From Halocaridina rubra (Eukaryota > Arthropoda > Malacostraca > Decapoda > Atyidae): DNA of 64,000 bases. A program made the position numbers and the translations under genes. Each line of letters starts with the position of its first letter. The first letter of the stretch is position 1. Below are positions 61,660 to 64,000 of the stretch, one piece after another. The stretch covers positions 1-64,000 of the forward strand of contig JAXCGZ010020863.1 in assembly GCA_037179515.1 (NCBI GenBank), given 5' to 3'. The notes beneath the pieces were generated by a model that saw only the letters and a program-made list of their open reading frames with translations, had not been told where the DNA came from and did not search any database.

Positions 61660-62184
61660 AATAGGTTTCTTTGTGTGTGTGTAGTGCATTATTGAATTAG
61701 TATTTTAATTATTCAGTCGTTCTTTGCTTATACCTAAAACTTGCTCTTTAAGTGAAAATTAATAAAATAATCACATTTTCACTCAGAGAATGTAAATAGC
61801 AAGAACATATTCTGGAGCCGTATTATAAATATAATAAGTATGTTGTTGTTCCGGTTTTACGTCACGGACTCCTTTTTCAAGTATGTAATTATGTTAAATA
61901 ACTATATAATATTGAAATTATGTCTGAAATAAGTAACAATATCAGTAATAATTCAATTAATATTTACTTTGGCTGAAAATGTTTTATATAATTATTTTTC
62001 CTAAAAATAAGTATGCATACCTATAAGGAATAGAATACAAACAACAGTAATATTTGCATTTGGTATATTTGCATTTTCTGGAATACGAAGACAAGTATTA
62101 AAAAGATTTTCTTGAATAATCTCAGTGTGAGCCAAAATTATCATATTCATTTCAAATTGATATATTTTATATATCTTGCATGCT
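61660..62184. other. AT-rich interval with a SINE G tail fragment
   Basis: A fragment at 61849-61880 (TTCCGGTTTTACGTCACGGA) is the SINE G tail, minus sense. Nothing else is recognised. Confidence 0.5.
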
Positions 62185-63362
62185 TTTACAAAATGCTGCA
62201 TTGGTGCTGTTACGCATGGAGATAGCTTTACTATTTTCTTATTACTGTTACAAATTGCTGCATTGCCACGGTTATGTAATATTTCCTGAAAGTTGTTACA
62301 AAATGCTGCATTGGTGCTGTTACGCATGGAGATAGCTTTACTGTTTTCTGATTGCTGTTACAAAATGCTGCATCGCCACGGTTATTTAATATTTCCTGAA
62401 AGTTGTTACAAAATGCTGCATCGCCACTGTTAAGTACGAAGATATCTCGAATACATCCTAGATGCTGTTACAAAATACTGCTTTGCTGTACTTACGTATG
62501 AAGATATCCGATCCTGATAGTTGTTCCTAAATGCTGCATAGCTGTATTTGCGGATGAAAAAATGTTTAGTTTCTGAGCTCTGTTACATAATGCTACACAG
62601 CCGTTGCTGTGTATTGAGATATCCATAATATTTCATGAATGCTGTTATAAATTGCTGCATAGACTCTGTCAAGAATAAAGATATCTTTAATATTTCCTGT
62701 ATGCTGTTACAATATGCTGCATTGCCGATGTTACAAATGGAGATATCTCTAATATTTCCTGAATGCTGTTCGAAATTGCTGCATTGCCACTGTCATGAAT
62801 AAAGATAACTAATATTTCCTGTATGCTGTTACAATATGCTGCACTTTCGCTGTTACAAATGAAGATATCTCTAATATTTCCTGAATGCTGTCACACAATG
62901 CTGCATGGTTGTAGTTACTTATGAAGAAATATCAAATATCTTTTGAAAACTGTTACAATATGCTGCATTACTGTAGTTACATATTAAGACATTTTTAATA
63001 GATCCTGAACGCTGTTACAGAATGCTGCATTGCTGTGGTTACTGAAAAAGATATCTATAACAAAATGATGCATTCCCGCTGTTACAGCACTACAAATTGC
63101 TGCATGCTGTACGTGTGCAGGAAGAAATCTCCACTATTTTCTGAATATTTTTAATCTACCTCTAAAAAAATATCTCTAATATCTCCTGAATGCTGTTACA
63201 AAATGCTGCATTATATTGATGCAATGCTGTAGTTACGATAAAAAGATCTCAAATATCTCATATATCCTGTTAAAAAATGCTGCTTTATTAGATTTACGTA
63301 TGAAGATATCTCCTCTATTTGCTGCATGCTGTTACAAAATGCTGCATTGCTAGAGTTATGTA
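62185..63362 (+). repeat. Degenerate ~62-bp tandem repeat, about 19 units
   Basis: Consensus blocks TGCTGTTACAAAATGCTGCA, TTGCTGTAGTTACGTATGAA and GATATCTCTAATATTTCCTG recur in order. Units vary in length and are 70-90% alike by eye, with one recent ~118-bp duplication near 62182-62410. Confidence 0.88.
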
Positions 63363-63533
63363 TGTACTATGCAAGAGCATTCACATCTGCATCATTTTCC
63401 ATTTTTTCGGTCTTTTTAAGAATTAGAAAAAAATAATTTTGAAGTCCAAAGTACAATATTTAACTATATAGGAAAATTTGTACCTTTTCCAAATCAATGA
63501 ATTAATAATATGACAAAGATGAACACTATTAAA

Positions 63534-63536
<3 letters not shown>

Positions 63537-63618
<82 letters not shown>
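63537..63618 (+). repeat. (TA)n microsatellite
   Basis: TA run with one phase slip. Confidence 0.97.
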
Positions 63619-63621
<3 letters not shown>

Positions 63622-64000
63622 GGTTTATAAGTTTATTTTTTTCCTTTGTGTATCCATTAGTAAGGTTGCATCATTAAGAATAGAAATCTTAGGTAAAAAT
63701 CTATCATTAAATAAGTAAATAAATAAATAAAATTAAGAAATAATTGCAAGAAAGCGAGAGAAGTTTAATTGACACCAAAAACCTAAGTATTTAACACAAA
63801 GGAAATTCTATATTTTAAGAAACGCGTAAGTATTAGCCTCTGGTATTGCTTTCTTAAGAATCAATGTTGCCAGAACTGTTCTATTATAGCTCACTGTTGC
63901 CAGAACTGTTCTACTATAACTCCTTAAGCAATAGGAAGAGCCAGTTAACCCCCATCATTCCCTAAATATATGACACGAAGTAATATTTCAAAAAATATTC
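63619..64000. other. Right edge; no gene seen
   Basis: AT-rich. A 29-bp duplication TGTTGCCAGAACTGTTCTAY lies at about 63866-63926. Confidence 0.5.

Overview
The window is eukaryotic, intron-bearing and extremely repeat-rich. It is almost certainly arthropod and most likely a decapod crustacean such as a shrimp. That assignment is an inference from divergent ionotropic-receptor genes, short TTAGG telomere-type tracts, several non-LTR retrotransposon families, tRNA-derived SINEs, and very long (TA)n, (TAA)n, (CT)n and (CA)n microsatellites.

Host genes. Two tandem, same-strand genes at 40.1-48.6 kb and 53.5-60.0 kb encode ionotropic-receptor (IR) type members of the ionotropic glutamate receptor family. 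I assembled both by hand from GT-AG exons. Each has 11 coding exons, and ten of the eleven exon lengths are identical (101, 91, 159, 104, 71, 215, 156, 107, 161, 77 nt; first exon 42 or 45 nt). They encode about 427 and 428 residues: a split ligand-binding domain, M1, pore loop/M2, M3 and M4, with no amino-terminal domain and no visible signal peptide. The downstream gene carries a 143-bp tandem duplication of exon 9. A decayed piece of a third paralogue lies between the genes.

Mobile DNA. LINE A (1-5.49 kb, +) and LINE D (25.4-30.9 kb, +) have ORF1 plus endonuclease-RT-RNase H. LINE B occurs as copies at 5.5-8.4, 10.8-13.0, 33.9-38.5 (all -) and 38.8-39.4 kb (+). LINE C occurs at 8.6-10.5, 23.1-25.35 and 52.24-52.58 kb (all +), with relics at 13-15.7 kb. 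RTE-type 3' ends lie at 11.9-12.15 (+) and 30.9-31.2 kb (-). LINE E is seen as four 3' ends, all -. A mariner (DD34D) element at 33.36-39.57 kb is split into three pieces by two LINE B insertions. SINE family F ends in the same 3' tail as LINE B, and families G and H are also present.

Structured repeats. From 17.9 to 22.0 kb there are about 14 copies of a ~273-bp unit with a tRNA-like Pol III promoter, arranged 3 forward, 5 reverse, 6 forward. A second large inverted repeat spans 14.2-17.1 kb. Long foldback elements lie at 46.4, 59.25, 60.0 and 60.7 kb. A 44-bp minisatellite in which nearly every unit carries a GTAAGT splice-donor core fills 1.3 kb of an intron of the first receptor gene. A ~62-bp degenerate tandem repeat fills 62.2-63.4 kb.

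The receptor genes are the only convincing host coding sequence; nearly all other long open frames are retroelements or microsatellite artefacts. All family calls are by eye.
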